A DNA stretch of 64,000 nt, from assembly GCF_022206305.1 (NCBI RefSeq), contig NZ_JAKOIW010000002.1, positions 62,001 to 126,000 on the forward strand, read 5' to 3'. Positions 43,794-56,670 of the stretch are shown piece after piece (positions within the stretch are counted from its first letter, which is position 1; every line of letters begins with the position of its first letter). The stretch comes from Gordonia sp. 'Campus'. Lineage in GTDB: Bacteria > Actinomycetota > Actinomycetes > Mycobacteriales > Mycobacteriaceae. A model generated the notes under the pieces. The model was given only the letters and a program-made list of their open reading frames with translations. It was not told where the DNA came from and searched no databases. Made by a program: the position numbers and the translations under genes.

Positions 43794-45074
43794 ATGGCAC
43801 GAATCGGAGATGGCGGCGACCTGCTCAAGTGCTCTTTCTGCGGCAAGAGCCAGAAGCAGGTGAAAAAGCTCATCGCCGGTCCCGGCGTCTACATCTGCGA
43901 TGAGTGCATCGACCTGTGCAACGAGATCATCGAAGAGGAGCTCGCCGAGAACGGCGACGTGAAACTCGACGAGCTGCCCAAGCCGGCAGAGATCCGAGAC
44001 TTCCTCGAGAAGTACGTCATCGGTCAGGACACGGCGAAGCGGACGCTGGCAGTGGCGGTCTACAACCACTACAAGCGCATCCAGGCGGGGGAGAAGAAGG
44101 ACGCCCGCACGGGTGAGACCGTCGAGCTGATGAAGTCGAACATCCTCATGCTCGGACCCACCGGGTGCGGCAAGACGTACCTGGCCCAGACCCTGGCGAA
44201 GATGCTGAACGTCCCGTTCGCGATCGCCGACGCCACCGCGCTCACCGAGGCCGGTTATGTCGGTGAGGACGTCGAGAACATCCTGCTGAAGCTGATCCAG
44301 GCTGCCGACTACGACGTGAAGCGTGCCGAGACGGGAATCATCTACATCGACGAGGTCGACAAGATCGCGCGCAAGAGCGAGAACCCGTCGATCACCCGCG
44401 ATGTGTCCGGCGAGGGTGTCCAGCAGGCTCTGCTGAAGATTCTCGAGGGCACCCAGGCGTCGGTGCCGCCCCAGGGGGGTCGCAAGCACCCGCATCAGGA
44501 GTTCATCCAGATCGACACGACGAACGTCCTGTTCATCGTGGCCGGCGCCTTCGCCGGACTCGAGAAGATCGTGTCCGAGCGGGTCGGCAGGCGCGGACTC
44601 GGCTTCGGCCAGGAGGTCGCCAGCAAAGACGAGGTCGACACGTCCGATCAGTTCGCGGACGTGATGCCGGAAGACCTGATCAAGTTCGGTCTGATCCCGG
44701 AGTTCATCGGCCGACTGCCGGTTGTCGCCTCGGTGACCAACCTGGACAAGAAGTCACTCGTCAGCATCCTGTCCGAGCCGAAGAACGCGTTGGTCAAGCA
44801 GTACACGCGCCTGTTCGACATGGACAACGTCGAGTTGGAGTTCACCCAGGACGCGCTCGAGGCCGTGGCCGATCAGGCGATCCACCGCGGCACCGGTGCC
44901 CGTGGCCTGCGCGCGATCATGGAAGAGGTCCTGCTCCCGGTCATGTACGACATCCCCAGCCGAGACGATGTGGAGAAGGTCGTCGTCACCGGAGAGACGG
45001 TGCGGGACAACGTTCTGCCGACCATCGTTCCACGCAAGGCCGCCAGCGACGAGCGGCGCGACAAGACCGCCTGA
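43794..45074 (+). CDS. clpX: ATP-dependent Clp protease ATP-binding subunit ClpX
   Basis: A 426-residue AAA+ unfoldase that feeds substrates to ClpP1P2. An N-terminal zinc-binding domain has CSFCGKS and CDECIDLC. Walker A is GPTGCGKT (about 120-127), Walker [12 protein letters not shown], and the pore and ClpP-binding loops occupy the usual places (IGF-type loop region near [10 protein letters not shown]). The C-terminal small AAA domain ends DKTA. The ATG at 43794 matches the family N-terminus. Confidence 0.97.
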   Translation: MARIGDGGDLLKCSFCGKSQKQVKKLIAGPGVYICDECIDLCNEIIEEELAENGDVKLDELPKPAEIRDFLEKYVIGQDTAKRTLAVAVYNHYKRIQAGEKKDARTGETVELMKSNILMLGPTGCGKTYLAQTLAKMLNVPFAIADATALTEAGYVGEDVENILLKLIQAADYDVKRAETGIIYIDEVDKIARKSENPSITRDVSGEGVQQALLKILEGTQASVPPQGGRKHPHQEFIQIDTTNVLFIVAGAFAGLEKIVSERVGRRGLGFGQEVASKDEVDTSDQFADVMPEDLIKFGLIPEFIGRLPVVASVTNLDKKSLVSILSEPKNALVKQYTRLFDMDNVELEFTQDALEAVADQAIHRGTGARGLRAIMEEVLLPVMYDIPSRDDVEKVVVTGETVRDNVLPTIVPRKAASDERRDKTA

Positions 45075-45094
45075 GACACAAGCAGTTTCGAATA

Positions 45095-45135
45095 ACGAGA
45101 GATCCCCGTCCGGTACCCGGGCGGGGATTTCTCGT
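45095..45135 (+). terminator. Terminator after clpX
   Basis: ACGAGA-G-ATCCCCG pairs with CGGGGAT-T-TCTCGT (one G-T wobble), a 14-bp stem, 20 nt after the clpX stop. Confidence 0.8.
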
Positions 45136-45185
45136 GTATGCCGATCCGGCCCCGTCGGGGCCGCCGATCCCGCACACTGGACGCT

Positions 45186-45833
45186 GTGACGGAACACACG
45201 GGATCGGACATGTCGGGGCTCGCGGGAATCGTCCTGGCGGGCGGACGCTCGAAACGCATGGGAAGCGACAAGGCCGCGCTGGATTGGCAGGGCGAACCCA
45301 TGCTGGCCCGGGTCGTGCGCGTGGTGGCGCAGCGGTGCGACCCGGTGCTCGTGGTCGCCGGAGAGTCGTCGGCGGCCTTTCGCGGTATCGACGACATCCG
45401 GGACCGGGCGGCTCCGGGGATCGATTCGTCGAAGGTGCGGTGGGTGACCGATGAGCAGGAGGGGGCAGGTCCGCTCGGCGGCCTCGTCGCCGGACTCGCC
45501 GCCGCTGCTGCCGCCGGTGCCGAGTTCGCATTCGTGTGCGCGACGGACATGCCGCTCATCGCAGGAGAGCTGATCGACGAACTGTGTCGCGGTCTGACCG
45601 GGTCCACTCAGGCCGTCATCGCCCACGATTCGCAGCGCGACCACCCCATGGCCGGCGTGTACCGAACGGATGCCGGACCGGTGATCGCCGAGATCGTGGC
45701 CGGGGGAGAACGACGCATGCTGGGTGCGATCGAAGCCCTCAACACCCACCGGGTGGGCGTGTCCGACCCCGACTGGCTCGTGAACGTCAACGCGCCGGAG
45801 GACCTGCACAGGTTGCGGGTGTCGGCGGGCTGA
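45186..45833 (+). CDS. mobA: Molybdenum cofactor guanylyltransferase
   Basis: A 215-residue nucleotidyltransferase that adds GMP to molybdopterin to give MGD. The GTP-binding loop is GIVLAGGRSKRMGSDKAAL, DMPLIAGELIDEL follows, and MAGVYRTDAG comes later. The start is taken at GTG 45186; the frame is open 16 codons further but across the region following the clpX terminator. CACACT 7 nt upstream may be a weak -10 of a leaderless transcript. It provides the cofactor needed by the bis-MGD oxidoreductase at 18.5 kb. Confidence 0.88.
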   Translation: MTEHTGSDMSGLAGIVLAGGRSKRMGSDKAALDWQGEPMLARVVRVVAQRCDPVLVVAGESSAAFRGIDDIRDRAAPGIDSSKVRWVTDEQEGAGPLGGLVAGLAAAAAAGAEFAFVCATDMPLIAGELIDELCRGLTGSTQAVIAHDSQRDHPMAGVYRTDAGPVIAEIVAGGERRMLGAIEALNTHRVGVSDPDWLVNVNAPEDLHRLRVSAG

Positions 45834-45898
45834 GCGTCGCCGGCGCGTCCCAACCCGACGCCGACGGGTCCCGGGCGAGGTGGTGCCCGGCGGAAACA

Positions 45899-45904
45899 TA
45901 GAAT
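45899..45904 (+). promoter_or_regulatory. -10 element TAGAAT for leaderless valS
   Basis: TAGAAT is followed by 7 nt (GGCGCCC) and GTG at 45912. The in-frame ATG at 45903 overlaps the -10 element itself, so it would not be in the mRNA. Confidence 0.6.
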
Positions 45905-45911
45905 GGCGCCC

Positions 45912-48595
<2,684 letters not shown>

Positions 48596-48599
<4 letters not shown>

Positions 48600-50116
48600 G
48601 CGACGAAACGGGCTTCCCCGAAGAAGATCCCGCCGTGGTGGGCGACGACCCCCTGGGCTTGTCGGCGATCCTGGGCGAGGACGAGCCGGAGGAGCCGCGC
48701 GAGGTCGCCCCGTTGCGGGTGACCGACAGTGCCGATGATCTGGCCGAGTTGGCCGAGGTCGAGGCCGAACTCGACACGAGGTGGCCGGAGACCAGGATCG
48801 AGCCGTCGCTCACCCGGATCGCCACCCTGATGGATCTGCTCGGTTCGCCGCAGCACGGATATCCGGCGATCCACATCGCGGGAACAAATGGCAAGACATC
48901 GGTGACCCGGATGATCGACGCGCTGATGTCGGCGTTGCACCGGCGGACGGGCCGGATCACGAGTCCGCACCTGCAGCGCGTGACCGAGCGGATCTCCGTG
49001 GACGGCAAGCCGATCGCCGCCCGCACCTACATCGACACGTACCGAGAACTCGAGCCCTACATCACGATGGTCGACGACTCGTCCACCGCCGCAGGCGGTC
49101 CGCGGATGAGCAAGTTCGAGGTTCTGACCGCGATGGCGTATGCAGTGTTCGCCGAGGCGCCGGTGGACGTCGCCGTGGTGGAGACGGGTATGGGCGGCCG
49201 GTGGGACGCCACCAACGTCATCGACGCGGCGGTCTCGGTCATCACGCCGATCGCGATGGACCACGCCGACTACCTCGGCGACACACTCACCGCCATCGCG
49301 GGGGAGAAGGCGGGCATCATCAAACCGGGTGAGACGGACACCCCCGGTGCGGTCGATCCCGTCACCGTCATCGCCGAGCAGACCCCGGAGGTGATGGAGG
49401 TCCTGCTGCGTGCCGCCGTCGACGCCGGAACCGTCGTCGCCCGACAGGGCTCGGAGTTCGCCGTCCTCGACTCGGTCATCGCCGTCGGCGGTCAGATGCT
49501 GCGCATCCAGGGCCTCGGCGGCGTCTACGACGAGATCTTCGTGCCGCTGCACGGAGCACATCAGGCGGCGAATGCGGCACTCGCACTGGCGGCCGTCGAG
49601 GCGTTCTTCGGCGCGGGGCCCGACCGGCAGCTCGACATCGACGCCGTCCGTGCGGGGTTCGCCTCCGTCGCCAACCCGGGCCGGCTCGAGCGGCTCCGCA
49701 GCGCGCCGACCGTCTTCGCCGACGCGGCGCACAACCCGCATGGTGCCGGCGCCCTGGCGCAGGCGCTCGCCGAGGAGTTCGATTTCCGCCGCATCGTCGG
49801 AGTCGTCGGAGTGCTGGGCGACAAGGACGCCCGCGGACTGCTCGAAGCGCTGGAACCGGTACTCGACGCGGTGGTGGTCACCGACAACGGATCGCCCCGC
49901 GCACTCGAACCCGAGACACTGGGCGAGTACGCCAGAGAGGTCTTCGGTGAGGAGCGTGTCGTGATCGCACCGTTCCTGCCGGATGCGGTCGAGCAGGCCA
50001 TCGCGCTCGCCGAGGAGGCCGACGGTGAGCGGGTGTCGGGAGCCGGGGTCGTCATCACGGGCTCCGTCGTGACCGCCGGTGCGGCGCGCACCCTCTTCGG
50101 TAAGGAGCCCTCATGA
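48596..50116 (+). CDS. folC: Folylpolyglutamate synthase / dihydrofolate synthase
   Basis: A 506-residue Mur-ligase-family enzyme that adds glutamate to dihydropteroate and folates. The P-loop is [14 protein letters not shown], followed by [13 protein letters not shown], the Mg-binding loop and [14 protein letters not shown]-terminal ligase domain includes [15 protein letters not shown]. The N-terminal 60 residues are an acidic extension typical of actinobacterial FolC. The GTG at 48596 overlaps the valS stop. The stop overlaps the next ATG. Confidence 0.94.
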
Positions 50117-50502
50117 CCCGCTACACCCCGCCCACGAACGATCCGTGGAAAGGGCTGCGGGGCGTGATGGCCGGGACGATGATCCTCGAGGTCATCGTGG
50201 TGATCCTGGCGTTCCCCATCGTGTGGCGTCTCGGTGATGGCCTGACGTGGTTGTCGGGTGGTTACCTGACGGTGGTCCTTCTCGCGATGATCGCGGCGGC
50301 CGGGATGCAGGGCCGTCCGCAGGCCCTGACCATCGACCTGGCACTGCAGGTCGCGCTCATCGTCGGGGGTGTCTTCCACTGGTCGATCGCGGTGGTCGGG
50401 GTGATCTTCGGCTCGGTGTGGCTCTACATCCGCTACATCAAAGCCGATGTGGAGAAGCGGATGGAGCGCGGCATGCTCCCGGGCCAGGAGCCGATCGACT
50501 AG
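50113..50502 (+). CDS. DUF4233 small integral membrane protein (Rv2446c-like)
   Basis: A 129-residue protein with four predicted membrane helices (about 15-37, 41-58, 68-83, 88-108) and a charged C-terminal helix (KADVEKRMERGM). It belongs to an actinobacterial family found after folC. The ATG overlaps the folC stop (ATGA). The function is unknown; the fixed place between folC and ndk suggests a housekeeping role. Confidence 0.85.
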   Translation: MTRYTPPTNDPWKGLRGVMAGTMILEVIVVILAFPIVWRLGDGLTWLSGGYLTVVLLAMIAAAGMQGRPQALTIDLALQVALIVGGVFHWSIAVVGVIFGSVWLYIRYIKADVEKRMERGMLPGQEPID

Positions 50503-50695
50503 TTCTGGTCATCTGACCAGGTGCGTTCGCGTTGATCAGGTCGGCCTTTGGTGATCGCAACACCTGTGGCCGGACCGTTATCGGCGAACTGCGTCGGACT
50601 CGGAAGGTTGCTGTAACAATGGCCCAAGCCGCGGGGGCGATCGGGTCGCTTCCTCGCGCCTTGAACCATCGCCGACACCCATCGTGAGGACATAC

Positions 50696-51160
50696 GTGCA
50701 GTTTCAACTCCGCCGGACCGCCAACTCCGACCACGGCCGCCGTGCCCCGGCGTGTTCCTCGCTTCTCCTCGCCGGCGCCGCTCTCGCACTGGCCGTGCCC
50801 GCAGCAGCGTCCGCAGAGCCGGCGCCGGACCAACCTCCGGTCGGAATCGCCAACCTGATCGGTGTGCCTGCGGCCGACGCGCCGGTTCCCGTCGGGCCGG
50901 GGGAGTTCAGCTACATCGCGACGCACGCGATCACCGAGCGCGCCGCGTCGATGAAAGCGCCGGAAGCGATTGCCAGCATGCCGGTGCCCGCCCAGTACCG
51001 GCCGGCCAATCTGGCTCTGGCACAACAGTTCGACATCGCCCTGGCGGGCGCGCTCGCCTCACCCGGCGGGTGCCTGCAGATCGTCGTCGACCCGCGGGCA
51101 CGTAGTGGCAGCCTGTTCAACTACGGCTTCTTCCCGGTCGCAGGCGAGTACTGCTCCTGA
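50696..51160 (+). CDS. Small exported hypothetical protein
   Basis: A 154-residue protein. An Arg-rich n-region followed by the hydrophobic run [20 protein letters not shown] gives a signal peptide cleaved near residue 40. The mature part is about 110 residues, with two cysteines (GGCLQIV and EYCS) near the C-terminus that could form a disulfide. Start: GTG at 50696 has GAGGA 6 nt upstream; a GTG at 50684 lies in frame before that site. It is inserted between the Rv2446c-like gene and ndk compared with M. tuberculosis. No family was recognised. Confidence 0.7.
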   Translation: MQFQLRRTANSDHGRRAPACSSLLLAGAALALAVPAAASAEPAPDQPPVGIANLIGVPAADAPVPVGPGEFSYIATHAITERAASMKAPEAIASMPVPAQYRPANLALAQQFDIALAGALASPGGCLQIVVDPRARSGSLFNYGFFPVAGEYCS

Positions 51161-51185
51161 CCGTCTGGTTCGCCGGGCCGGTCGA

Positions 51186-51191
51186 TAAGGT
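51186..51191 (+). promoter_or_regulatory. -10 element TAAGGT for leaderless ndk
   Basis: TAAGGT is followed by 7 nt (GGCAGGC) and GTG at 51199, where the conserved Ndk N-terminus begins. Confidence 0.6.
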
Positions 51192-51198
51192 GGCAGGC

Positions 51199-51615
51199 GT
51201 GACTGAACGCACTCTCGTACTCATCAAGCCGGACGGCGTCGAACGCGCGCTCATCGGCGACATCATCAGCCGCATCGAGCGCAAGGGACTGACCCTCGTG
51301 GCGCTCGAGCTCAAGACCGCAGGCGACGAGGTCGCCCGAGGTCATTACGCCGAACACGAGGACAAGCCCTTCTTCGGGTCGCTGCTCGAGTTCATCACCT
51401 CGGGGCCTCTCGTCGCCGCGGTGCTCGAAGGTCCGCGTGCGATCGCCGCGTTCCGGCAGATCGCGGGCGGCACCGACCCCGTCGAGAAGGCGGTGCCCGG
51501 CACCATCCGTGGTGACTTCGCGCTCAACACCCAGTACAACCTCGTCCACGGGTCCGATTCGCCGGAATCGGCCGAGCGCGAGATCGCCCTCTGGTTCCCC
51601 GAACTCGCCGGCTGA
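51199..51615 (+). CDS. ndk: Nucleoside diphosphate kinase
   Basis: A 138-residue enzyme that transfers phosphate from ATP to other nucleoside diphosphates through a phosphohistidine. The N-terminus is [19 protein letters not shown], and the catalytic His is in [16 protein letters not shown]. The length is standard. Start: GTG 51199 (VTERT), leaderless; the GTG at 51190 three codons upstream would start before the predicted transcript. Confidence 0.96.
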   Translation: MTERTLVLIKPDGVERALIGDIISRIERKGLTLVALELKTAGDEVARGHYAEHEDKPFFGSLLEFITSGPLVAAVLEGPRAIAAFRQIAGGTDPVEKAVPGTIRGDFALNTQYNLVHGSDSPESAEREIALWFPELAG

Positions 51616-52040
51616 CCGGTCACTCAGCTCGACGCGCGCCGTCAAACGCTCATCCTTTGCGGTCATCAGACCGCGGTGTGGGATACTTGCACAGTTATCG
51701 CCGACACACTTTGTCGACGGCAACCGGATGACGCGCCCTGGTTCCGGCGCGTCGCGGTGTAGCACCGCTGCACCGCGACGCACGTAACCGCAGCTGACCC
51801 CACCGAGGTTCGCACTGCTGCCAGCAGCCGAACACTCAGGTTCTCCCTGTGCCCGGTGGCGTGGAAAGCGTCCGGGGATGCGGTCATCGACACAGCAAGA
51901 GCGTGGTCGGGTGATCCGCAGGTCGGATCGTCATGATCACGCGCAGACCACACAACACCGGTCCTGTTCGGACCGGGACACAGAGCAGACCCCCGCGTGG
52001 CCGCGTCAGCCCGACGCGCCCGGGGGTTCGAGGAGACTGA
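51616..52040 (+). other. Long structured 5' region of the RNase E gene
   Basis: 425 bases between ndk and rne with no gene. Several stems are readable: ACGCGCC/GGCGCGT (about 51733-51757), GTCGCGGTG/CACCGCGAC (around 51752-51780), CCGGTCC/GGACCGG (around 51959-51976) and CCCCCG/CGGGGG (about 51992-52026), the last just before the AGGAG of rne. E. coli rne is autoregulated through its 5' leader; this region could do the same. Confidence 0.5.
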
Positions 52041-55000
52041 GTGACCGACAACGGGTCGCCGGCTGACGCGAACGCAGCGTCAGAACCGGCGGAGGAATTT
52101 CCGACCAAACTTCGTGTGCACGCACTGGCCCGCTTCCTGGGCCTGACCAGCCGTCAGGTGCTCGCGCACCTGGCGTCGCTGGGGGTGCAGACCCGCAGCC
52201 CGCAGTCGAGTGTCGACCGCGACCTGGCCAAGGCGGTGGCCGAGCGGGTGCGTGCCGAGTCCGCCGAGTCCGCCGAGACCGCCGACGCGGCCGGGAGTTC
52301 CCAGACGGTGAGCCCTGAGCCAGAAGCCCGGGAGCCAGAAGTCCGGGAGCCAGAAGTCCGGGAGCCAGAAGTCCGGGAGCCAGAAGTCCGGGAGCCAGAA
52401 GTCCAAGAGTCCGAAGTCCAAGCGCCTGAACCCCAGGCGCCGGCATCCACGGCTGCTGAGTCTGAGGCCGAGACCAAGGCGTTGGAGACCCAGGCGTCGG
52501 AGGCCCCGGCGTCCGAGGTCACAGGGGCCGGGACCTCGACGGGCGGTGCCGGCCCAGACGAGGGCATGCCGACGCTGTTCTCGGCGGCATCGTCGCAGTT
52601 CGATGCGCCGGTGGTCGCCGCCGCATCCGAAGGAGACGCAGGCGTCGGGACGCAGCCACTGTTCCTGCAGCCGCAGGCGCCCGCCGAGAAGCCGAAGTCG
52701 GCACGCCCGAGCCGCGCCAAGGCCAAGTCCGACACCGCGAACAGCGACACCGGGACTCGTTCCCAGGACGGCGCCGAGACCGCCGACGGGTCCGAGACCC
52801 GTGAGTCGCGGGCCGACGAGCCCGCCACCGCCAAGGCCGAGGACTCGCCCGCCGGGAACGAAGCGGTCACCGAGGACTCCCGTTCGGATGTGTCCGCTCC
52901 CGACGATTCGCGCTCGGACGATTCCGGCTCGGATGACTCTGATTCAGACGATTCGGGTTCGGATGATTCGGGACAGGATGATTCGGGACAGGGCCGGGCG
53001 CGTCGGCGCCGTCGCGGACGCCGGGGCCGCGGACGGGGCCGGGGTGACCAGGGCGACTCGGACGACACCGACAGCCAGGACCCCGACGGCCAGGACGCCG
53101 AGAGCCGAGATTCCGCCAGCCGGGCCTCCGACAGCCAGAAGTCAGATGACGCCGACACCGACGGTGGCGTGGACACCGACGACACCGACAAGTCGCCGTC
53201 GGACAACTCGTCGAGTGCGGAAAAGTCCGGCCCGAAGTCGTCGTCGGACGACGCCGCCGGAGACGACGAGTCGCAGACCGACGCGGCAGACGATGCCGAG
53301 TCCGAGGACGGGCGCCCGTCCGGTAAGCGCACGCGCCGCCGCAGCCGCCGGTCGAGTACCGACAAGAACGATCCTGACAAGAGCGAGCCCGACAAGAGCG
53401 ATTCCGACAAGAGCGATTCAGACAAGGGTGAATCGTCCAAGGGTGAGCAGCCGTCGGAGGGCGCCGATGACGCCGACTCCCGGGACGGTTCCGACGACTC
53501 GACCGATGACGACGACTCGTCGTCGACGCGTCGCCGCCGTCGCCGTCGCCGCCGCAAGGGCGGAGGCGATTCTGACGAGGCATCTGCCGACGATCCGCCG
53601 AACACCGTGGTCCACGAGCGCGAGCCACGCAGCAAGCGTGCCCGTGACGAGGTCCAGGGGATCTCGGGATCGACGCGACTCGAGGCGAAGCGCCAGCGCC
53701 GCCGCGACGGTCGCGATGCGGGACGCCGGCGGCCGCCGATCCTGACCGAGTCCGAATTCCTGGCCCGGCGCGAGGCCGTCGACCGTGTGATGGTCGTCCG
53801 GGAGCGGAGCGCCAACACCCAGATCTCGGACGGCGACGGGCACGAGCACACCGCGGTGGAGGACTACACCCAGGTCGCGGTACTCGAAGACGGTGTCCTC
53901 GTCGAACATTTCGTCACGACGGCGACGTCGTCGTCGATGGTCGGCAACATCTACCTCGGACGGGTGCAGAACGTCCTGCCGGGTATGGAGGCGGCCTTCG
54001 TCGACATCGGCCGCGGCCGCAACGGCGTGCTCTACGCCGGCGAGGTGAACTGGGACGCCGCCGGACTCGACGGTGGTTCGCGAAAGATCGAGCAGGCCCT
54101 GAAGCCCGGTGACAACGTGCTCGTCCAGGTCAGCAAGGATCCGGTGGGGCACAAGGGTGCCCGCCTGACCACTCAGATCTCGCTGGCCGGCCGGTACCTG
54201 GTGTACGTGCCGGGCGGATCGTCGACCGGTATCAGCCGCAAACTGCCCGACGTCGAACGCAAGCGACTGAAGCAGATCCTGGCCAAGCTCGTCCCCGACG
54301 AGGCCGGGGTCATCATCCGCACGGCCTCCGAAGGTGTCAGCGCCGAGGAGCTCGGCGCCGACATCGCGCGCCTCGAGTCGCAGTGGAAGGCCATCGACGA
54401 ATCGGTCACCCAGGCGAAGAAGGGTGGCGCCTCGGCGCCGAAGCCGCTGTACGAGGAGCCCGACCTGCTGGTTCGGGTCGTCCGCGACCTGTTCAACGAG
54501 GACTTCAAGAAGCTCGTCGTCGAGGGCGAGAAGGCGTGGAACCTCGTCGAGGGCTACGTCGGTTCGGTGGCCTCCGACCTCATGGAGCGCGTCGAGAAGT
54601 TCGAGAAGCCGCATGCCGACGCGCCCGATTCGTTCGTCGTCCACCGCATCGACGAGCAGCTCGCCAAGGCCCTCGACCGCAAGGTGTGGTTGCCCTCGGG
54701 CGGCACGCTCATCATCGAGCACACCGAGGCCATGACGGTCGTCGACGTCAACACCGGAAAGTTCACCGGCTCGGGCGGAAACCTGGAAGAGACGGTGACC
54801 CGCAACAACCTCGAGGCGGCCGAGGAGATCGTGCGCCAGATGCGGCTGCGCGACATCGGCGGCATGATCATCGTCGACTTCATCGACATGGTCCTCGAGT
54901 CCAACCGGGACCTCGTACTGCGCAGGCTCACCGAGGCGCTCGCCCGTGACCGCACTCGCCACCAGGTGTCGGAGGTCACGTCGCTCGGGTTGGTGCAGAT

Positions 55001-55751
55001 GACGCGCAAACGTCTGGGTACCGGGCTGCTCGAGGCCTTCTCCACCACGTGCACCTCGTGCAACGGGCGCGGGATCATCGTGCACGCCAACCCGGTCGAG
55101 GTGAAGACCGATGACTCGGCACGATCCGATGGTGCCGGTTCCAAGCGGTCGCGACGTGGCAAGAAGAAGGCAGAGCCGCAGCCGGACGCCAAGCCGGCGG
55201 TCGCCGCAGCCCCGGCCCACAAGCCCGCGGAGCATCCGATGTTCCGGGCGATGGCCGCGCACACCCACGACGACGAGCATGAGGACGCCCACGGACATGT
55301 GGACGCACCTCGGACGGAGTCGGTCGAGAGCGAGCCGACCCCGGCAGAGTCATCGACAGAATCCGCGGCGCCCGAGGCCGTGACCAGCGCAGCCGCGCCG
55401 ACCGAGGTCGTGGAGGCTGGGGTCGTGCACGCGGAGGTCGCGCCGGCCGGGCCGACACAGGACGAACCGGTATCTGCGGCCGCGACGGTGTCCGCGGACG
55501 GGTCCGGGCAGGCAGACGGACAGGCTCCGGCACCGGCGCGACGCCGGAGGCGGGTCGTCCGGCGTCCGGCCCAGACGACGACTGCTCCCGAGAACGTCGT
55601 GATGACCGCCGTCGACGTGGTCCCCGAGACCCCGCTGACGACGTTCGGGCCGATGTCCTCGGAACCGGCGGAAGCCGTGGTCGCGGTCCGTCGTCGACCC
55701 CGCAAGCGCAGCGCAGGACGACCCGCCGGGCCGCCGCCCGCCGACGCCTGA
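52041..55751 (+). CDS. rne: Ribonuclease E/G family endoribonuclease with long disordered N-terminal region
   Basis: A 1236-residue protein. Residues 21-70 resemble the IF2 N-terminal domain (LRVHALARFLGLTSRQVLAHL). Residues 93-127 are EPEVR pentapeptide repeats. Residues ~280-590 are Asp/Ser-rich with Arg-rich patches that can bind RNA. The S1 domain is at ~630-720 and the catalytic RNase E domain follows, with VDVNTGKFTG (~900) and IIVDFIDM (~943) giving the metal-binding aspartates, and the zinc-link CTSCNGRG at ~1003. The tail (1020-1236) is Ala/Glu/Pro-rich. It is the main mRNA-decay and rRNA-processing endonuclease; the disordered arms are the expected scaffold. Start: GTG with AGGAG 5 nt upstream. 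Confidence 0.95.
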   Translation: MTDNGSPADANAASEPAEEFPTKLRVHALARFLGLTSRQVLAHLASLGVQTRSPQSSVDRDLAKAVAERVRAESAESAETADAAGSSQTVSPEPEAREPEVREPEVREPEVREPEVREPEVQESEVQAPEPQAPASTAAESEAETKALETQASEAPASEVTGAGTSTGGAGPDEGMPTLFSAASSQFDAPVVAAASEGDAGVGTQPLFLQPQAPAEKPKSARPSRAKAKSDTANSDTGTRSQDGAETADGSETRESRADEPATAKAEDSPAGNEAVTEDSRSDVSAPDDSRSDDSGSDDSDSDDSGSDDSGQDDSGQGRARRRRRGRRGRGRGRGDQGDSDDTDSQDPDGQDAESRDSASRASDSQKSDDADTDGGVDTDDTDKSPSDNSSSAEKSGPKSSSDDAAGDDESQTDAADDAESEDGRPSGKRTRRRSRRSSTDKNDPDKSEPDKSDSDKSDSDKGESSKGEQPSEGADDADSRDGSDDSTDDDDSSSTRRRRRRRRRKGGGDSDEASADDPPNTVVHEREPRSKRARDEVQGISGSTRLEAKRQRRRDGRDAGRRRPPILTESEFLARREAVDRVMVVRERSANTQISDGDGHEHTAVEDYTQVAVLEDGVLVEHFVTTATSSSMVGNIYLGRVQNVLPGMEAAFVDIGRGRNGVLYAGEVNWDAAGLDGGSRKIEQALKPGDNVLVQVSKDPVGHKGARLTTQISLAGRYLVYVPGGSSTGISRKLPDVERKRLKQILAKLVPDEAGVIIRTASEGVSAEELGADIARLESQWKAIDESVTQAKKGGASAPKPLYEEPDLLVRVVRDLFNEDFKKLVVEGEKAWNLVEGYVGSVASDLMERVEKFEKPHADAPDSFVVHRIDEQLAKALDRKVWLPSGGTLIIEHTEAMTVVDVNTGKFTGSGGNLEETVTRNNLEAAEEIVRQMRLRDIGGMIIVDFIDMVLESNRDLVLRRLTEALARDRTRHQVSEVTSLGLVQMTRKRLGTGLLEAFSTTCTSCNGRGIIVHANPVEVKTDDSARSDGAGSKRSRRGKKKAEPQPDAKPAVAAAPAHKPAEHPMFRAMAAHTHDDEHEDAHGHVDAPRTESVESEPTPAESSTESAAPEAVTSAAAPTEVVEAGVVHAEVAPAGPTQDEPVSAAATVSADGSGQADGQAPAPARRRRRVVRRPAQTTTAPENVVMTAVDVVPETPLTTFGPMSSEPAEAVVAVRRRPRKRSAGRPAGPPPADA
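52317..52421 (+). repeat. 15-bp in-frame tandem repeat in rne (seven units, EPEVR pentapeptides)
   Basis: Units of GAGCCAGAAGTCCGG run from 52317 to 52421. Units 2-5 are identical, the first differs by one base, and the last two are diverged. Each encodes EPEVR or a variant. The nucleotide identity in synonymous positions points to recent expansion. Confidence 0.92.
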
Positions 55752-56026
55752 GCATTCGAGGATGCGGGACCGTGGGCGAGTTTGACCCGACCGCCGCCGG
55801 TCCCGTAACCTTGCAAAGTCGCCTCCCGCGGAGGGTCTGCGCTGTTCTGCCTGCTCCGGCACGGTAACGGTGCGAATTCCGTCGGCAGGTCTTCGGCGCG
55901 AACCGCAGCCACCCCCGTCCCCGTGACCGGGCGCCCTGCGGCCCGCGCCGGCACGCACAACACCAACGCCCGGGGCGCGCTCGTCGCGCCCGGGGTCCGA
56001 TAAGACGAGTAAGAGGAAGAGCTTCG
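55752..56026 (+). promoter_or_regulatory. rne-rplU intergenic region: terminator and structured rplU leader
   Basis: 275 bases. CGGGACCG and CGGTCCCG near 55762-55803 can terminate rne. TAACCT (about 55806-55811) is a candidate -10, giving a leader of about 210 nt. The hairpin GGGCGCG/CGCGCCC (55973-55991) lies just before the rplU ribosome site, inside a direct repeat of CGCCCGGGG. The leader could carry ribosomal-protein autoregulation. Confidence 0.45.
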
Positions 56027-56338
56027 ATGGCAACGTACGCGATCGTCAAGACCGGCGGAAAGCAGTACAAGGTCGCTGAGGGCGACACTGTCAAGGTCGA
56101 GAAGATCGACGAGAAGGTCGGCGCCACGGTGAGCCTGCCGGTCGCGTTGGTCGTCGACGGGTCGGACCTGACCACCGATGCCGACAAGCTGGCGAAGATC
56201 TCGGTGACCGGCGAGGTCGTCGAGCACGTCAAGGGCCCCAAGATCCGCATCCACAAGTTCAAGAACAAGACCGGCTACCACAAGCGTCAGGGCCACCGTC
56301 AGAAGCTGACGGTCCTCAAGGTCACCGGCATCAAGTAG
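56027..56338 (+). CDS. rplU: Large ribosomal subunit protein bL21
   Basis: A 103-residue ribosomal protein that binds 23S rRNA. The N-terminus is [20 protein letters not shown], and the L21 signature [18 protein letters not shown] lies near the C-terminus. AGAGGAAGAG precedes the ATG. It begins the rplU-rpmA pair. Confidence 0.98.
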   Translation: MATYAIVKTGGKQYKVAEGDTVKVEKIDEKVGATVSLPVALVVDGSDLTTDADKLAKISVTGEVVEHVKGPKIRIHKFKNKTGYHKRQGHRQKLTVLKVTGIK

Positions 56339-56378
56339 TTCGACGCAGCTTCGAAGTAGACCTCAGGAGGACTGACAC

Positions 56379-56642
56379 ATGGCACACAAGAAGGGCGCGT
56401 CCAGCTCGCGCAACGGTCGCGATTCCAACGCCCAGCGACTCGGAGTGAAGCGCTTCGGCGGCCAGCAGGTGAGTGCAGGCGAGATCCTGGTCCGCCAGCG
56501 CGGCACCAAGTTCCACCCCGGCGTCAACGTCGGTCGCGGTGGAGACGACACCTTGTTCGCGCTCGCCGCAGGTGCGGTGGAGTTCGGCTCCAAGCGCGGC
56601 CGGAAGACGGTCAACATCGTCCCGGAACCCGCTCAGGTCTGA
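56379..56642 (+). CDS. rpmA: Large ribosomal subunit protein bL27
   Basis: An 87-residue protein at the ribosomal peptidyl-transferase centre. It starts [20 protein letters not shown] and contains [20 protein letters not shown]. The N-terminus begins directly at the functional residues, without the cleavable extension found in Firmicutes. AGGAGG is 7-8 nt before the ATG. It is 40 nt downstream of rplU. Confidence 0.98.
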   Translation: MAHKKGASSSRNGRDSNAQRLGVKRFGGQQVSAGEILVRQRGTKFHPGVNVGRGGDDTLFALAAGAVEFGSKRGRKTVNIVPEPAQV

Positions 56643-56670
56643 CCCGAGCACCGGCACGACACAGCCTTTC

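Noticed and set aside
45903..45911. ATG at 45903 as the valS start.
   Set aside because: It overlaps the TAGAAT promoter element; the GTG at 45912 is at the expected transcription start.
52317..52421. Tandem repeats in rne considered as a mobile element or CRISPR.
   Set aside because: Units are 15 bp, contiguous and in frame; this is a coding minisatellite.
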